Part shown: positions 39,864-40,750 of the stretch, piece by piece | How positions within the stretch are numbered: the stretch's first letter is position 1 | Layout: every line of letters begins with the position of its first letter | Assembly (NCBI GenBank): GCA_017882285.1 | Contig: JADGPS010000022.1 | Span: forward strand, 1 to 40,750 | Origin: Paludibacter sp. | GTDB lineage: Bacteria > Bacteroidota > Bacteroidia > Bacteroidales > Paludibacteraceae | Reading direction: 5' to 3' | DNA length: 40,750 nucleotides | The notes under the pieces: model-generated | Told to the model about the DNA's origin: nothing | What the model saw: the letters and a program-made list of their open reading frames with translations, nothing else | Database searches by the model: none | Translations under genes and position numbers: made by a program

Positions 39864-40750
39864 ATGCCACACACATCACAACGGGGGCAGGCAATGCCCG
39901 AATCGCCAATTCGTAAATTAGTACCGTTGGCTGATAAAGCCAAAGCACGCGGTATTAAAGTGTATCATCTCAATATCGGACAACCCGATTTGAAAACACC
40001 TCAAGTCGCGTTGGATGCCATTCGGAATATTGACCGTACTGTGTTGGAATACAGTCCAAGCGACGGTATTAAAAGTTTGAAAACCAAACTTGCAGCCTAT
40101 TATCATACGTTCAATATTGACGTTACTGAAGATGATATAATCGTTACTACCGGAGGTTCGGAAGCAGTGAATTTTGCATTTATGAGTTGTCTCGATCCGG
40201 GTGATGAAATTATCGTACCTGAGCCGGCTTATGCCAATTATACAGCCTTTGCAATAGCCGCAGGAGCAGTTGTCCGTCCGGTTGTTTCCACCATCGAAGA
40301 AGGTTTTTCATTACCACATGTTGATAAATTTGAAGAACTTATTACATCCAAAACCAAAGGAATTCTGATTTGCAACCCAAATAATCCAACCGGTTACCTC
40401 TATACGCGTTCGGAGATGAATAAAATTCGTGATTTGGTGAAGAAGTACGATTTGTATCTTTTTTCCGACGAAGTGTATCGTGAATTTTGCTATACCGGGG
40501 CTCCTTATATTTCTGCTTTTCATTTGGATGGAATTGAAGAAAATGTAATTTTAATTGATTCTGTTTCAAAACGCTACAGTATGACCGGTGTTCGCATTGG
40601 TGCTATAGTAACCAAAAATAAAGAAGTTCGCAAAAATGTGATAAAATTCTGTCAGGCACGTTTGAGTCCCCCGTTATTAGGGCAAATTGCGGCTGAAGCT
40701 GCCATGAACACGCCGGCTGAATACATGCTTGAAATGTATAACGAATATGT
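39864..40750 (+). CDS. Class I/II PLP aminotransferase, aspartate-type, partial
   Basis: The frame begins ATG (39864), reads MPHTSQRGQAMPESPIRK... and stays open to the window edge with 295 codons and no stop. It is cut by the window end. YHLNIGQPDLKTP, TTGGSEAVNFAF (PLP phosphate), NPNNPTGYLYT, and DEVYREF are class I signatures, and the PLP lysine is in DSVSKRYSMTGVRIGA. It is probably an aspartate- or aromatic-type aminotransferase; the missing C-terminal quarter would contain the small-domain arginine that helps tell substrate. The gene is absent from a plain ORF list only because it has no stop. Confidence 0.93.
   Translation, partial: MPHTSQRGQAMPESPIRKLVPLADKAKARGIKVYHLNIGQPDLKTPQVALDAIRNIDRTVLEYSPSDGIKSLKTKLAAYYHTFNIDVTEDDIIVTTGGSEAVNFAFMSCLDPGDEIIVPEPAYANYTAFAIAAGAVVRPVVSTIEEGFSLPHVDKFEELITSKTKGILICNPNNPTGYLYTRSEMNKIRDLVKKYDLYLFSDEVYREFCYTGAPYISAFHLDGIEENVILIDSVSKRYSMTGVRIGAIVTKNKEVRKNVIKFCQARLSPPLLGQIAAEAAMNTPAEYMLEMYNEY

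Overview
The window looks like ordinary chromosome from a member of the Bacteroidota, probably class Bacteroidia; a Paludibacter-like relative is a guess. The grounds are AT-rich DNA, almost no Shine-Dalgarno sites, many TAnnTTTG-type -7 promoter boxes, a fused large PurL, a type 2 PyrF, a DUF2520-UbiA-Maf cluster, a CarboxypepD_reg TonB receptor and a probable type IX-secreted protein.

Layout. 1-1.5 kb: a repeat-containing secreted protein whose 3' end looks cut off. 2.1-3.1 kb: queD-queE (7-deazaguanine synthesis). 3.3-8.2 kb: a small cation transporter, then a minus-strand run (Maf, UbiA prenyltransferase, DUF2520, small membrane protein, nitroreductase, DUF3298 lipoprotein). 8.3-12 kb: a Lys/Cys-rich exported protein, pyrF, an AbiEii/DUF6922 pair and prfA. 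12-13.4 kb: two tandem secreted paralogues of unknown function. 13.5-17.6 kb: purL. 17.8-26 kb: methyltransferase, DoxX, Bcp, a YhcC-like radical SAM protein, PHP phosphatase, manA, galE, a sugar nucleotidyltransferase and a DUF5715 peptidase-like protein. 26.1-29.1 kb: tRNA-Lys(CUU), then a repeat-rich accessory patch with a RelE-type toxin-antitoxin pair and an orphan gene between two long direct repeats. 29.1-33.6 kb: GH3 glucosidase and a sugar-type MFS transporter. 33.7-39.6 kb: a binding protein, FecCD permease, ATPase and TonB receptor, a complete cobalamin/siderophore-type uptake route. The window ends inside a class I aminotransferase gene.

The most striking object is in purL. A segment of about 433 bp (15563-15995) with inverted GC-rich hairpin ends carries a complete DUF559 (Vsr-like PD-(D/E)XK) endonuclease domain, in frame, in what should be a short surface loop of FGAM synthase. 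Short elements with the same hairpin ends but no endonuclease gene lie at 19983-20140, where the element supplies the stop codon of the radical SAM gene, and at 35857-35951, between a permease gene and its ATPase gene. A diverged look-alike lies at 3141-3264. This is consistent with a mobile palindrome family in which the DUF559-bearing copy is the active form and has domesticated itself inside an essential enzyme without stopping translation. Homology and function here come from reading the sequence only; no searches were run.
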